This document shows positions 5,768 to 6,286 of a stretch of 6,286 nt of DNA, in pieces. Under the pieces are notes generated by a model. That model saw nothing but the letters and a program-made list of their open reading frames with translations. It made no database searches and was not told the DNA's origin. Every line of letters starts with the position of its first letter. Positions within the stretch are counted from its first letter, which is position 1. A program made the translations under genes and the position numbers. This DNA comes from Actinomycetota bacterium. GTDB taxonomy: Bacteria; Actinomycetota; Geothermincolia; Fen-727; Anoxymicrobiaceae. The stretch is from assembly GCA_003154635.1 (NCBI GenBank), contig PMDX01000019.1, forward strand, positions 618 through 6,903. Reading direction: 5' to 3'.

Positions 5768-6286
5768 TTACGCAACGTTCTGGACAAGCTCATAGCGGAT
5801 AAGCACACCAATGGCCTTTTTTACGATGGATCTTTCCAGCTTACAATGATTCGATAGCGCCTCGATATTAGCAGGTTGGACTTTCAGGGCGGCGATTACC
5901 GAAGCGCAAATGGGCGAGGTTCGCTCATCACCCACCCGGGTGTTAAAAGTGCGCCCCATTACGCACTTCCATTTCTTGAGGAGGGTATTCTGTGCGTCAA
6001 TCCCATATTCACCTTTCGCCATGAAGACTCCTGGCTGCTCTGAATCGTAACCCGGGAAGTCTAAAGATTCCCATGGAGCGGGGCCGGTAAAGAACTTCCC
6101 ATCGGCCATAATTAGGTGCCCATCCACCTCGACGTAAGGACCATAGAAAACCGAGTCCACGTGTACATTGCTATAGACTGACCCTCCAAGCATCTGCGAA
6201 TTCCCGATCCCTATGTGCGCGGTGCCGACGGTTTTCTCATCAAGAATGATATTCCCAATGATCTCCGCAAATGGGTTTATGCCGAA
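5768..6286 (-). CDS. M29-type metallohydrolase (aminopeptidase / NicX-like), partial, with winged-helix-like C-terminal extension
   Basis: The gene enters from beyond position 6286, so its start and most of its catalytic domain are missing; the last 172 residues are visible. Residues 1-65 match the C-terminal core of the M29 family: FGINPFAE, DEKTVGTAHIGIGNS, GGSVYSNVHVDSV and VEVDG-LIMADGKF. Glu17, His24, His42 and Asp44 fit the family's metal ligands. The spacing between the His and the HxD pair is short, and Gln31 stands where the thermophilic aminopeptidases have a Tyr, so peptidase activity is not assured. The family also holds the non-haem iron enzyme NicX, a 2,5-dihydroxypyridine dioxygenase. 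After the core comes a roughly 107-residue extension. Its end, about 128-171 (SVIAALK, IEALSNHCKLERSIVKKAIG, VLIRYELVQ), resembles a winged-helix domain. It ends 88 bases before the dctP relic and is probably the same transcription unit or an upstream neighbour. Confidence 0.8.
   Translation of the reverse strand, partial: FGINPFAEIIGNIILDEKTVGTAHIGIGNSQMLGGSVYSNVHVDSVFYGPYVEVDGHLIMADGKFFTGPAPWESLDFPGYDSEQPGVFMAKGEYGIDAQNTLLKKWKCVMGRTFNTRVGDERTSPICASVIAALKVQPANIEALSNHCKLERSIVKKAIGVLIRYELVQNVA

Noticed and set aside
5648..5857. Plus-strand open frame of 69 codons starting MLEPATTDAF
   Set aside because: It overlaps the 3' end of the M29-type gene in antisense, lacks a ribosome binding site, and has no domain I recognise.

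Overview
The window is GC-rich bacterial DNA with one continuous gene string. Every convincing gene lies on the minus strand, so transcription runs from position 6286 towards position 1. Nothing fixes the species. A twin-arginine signal, a TRAP transporter and strong GGAGG-type ribosome binding sites suggest a Gram-negative, proteobacterium-like organism or a related environmental lineage. No rRNA, tRNA, CRISPR array, insertion sequence or phage gene is visible.

Layout in transcription order: (1) 6286-5768, the 3' part of an M29-type metallohydrolase gene (aminopeptidase / NicX-like family) with an unusual C-terminal extension that ends in a winged-helix-like segment; (2) about 5679-5430, a decayed fragment of a TRAP substrate-binding-protein gene, with in-frame stops and a frameshift; (3) 5402-5375, a perfect 9-bp inverted repeat; (4) 5302-4913, a RidA-type enamine/imine deaminase; (5) 4912-4771, an intergenic region with two short palindromes and a hairpin; (6) 4770-3691, an intact Tat-exported DctP-type binding protein; (7) 3618-1699, a fused DctQ-DctM TRAP permease; (8) 1660-506, an M24 'pita-bread' metallohydrolase (Xaa-Pro peptidase / creatinase type); (9) 505-1, about 500 bases with no intact gene and only short frame-broken minus-strand fragments.

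Read together, this looks like an uptake-and-breakdown operon. A periplasmic binding protein and a sodium- or proton-driven permease would import a small organic anion. One or two metal-dependent hydrolases would cut it, probably at a C-N or peptide-like bond, and RidA would remove reactive imine intermediates. The substrate cannot be read from the sequence. The decayed second binding-protein gene suggests the locus once had another substrate receptor, or was rearranged. The main points for a second look are this dctP relic, the M29-winged-helix architecture and the inverted repeat in front of ridA.
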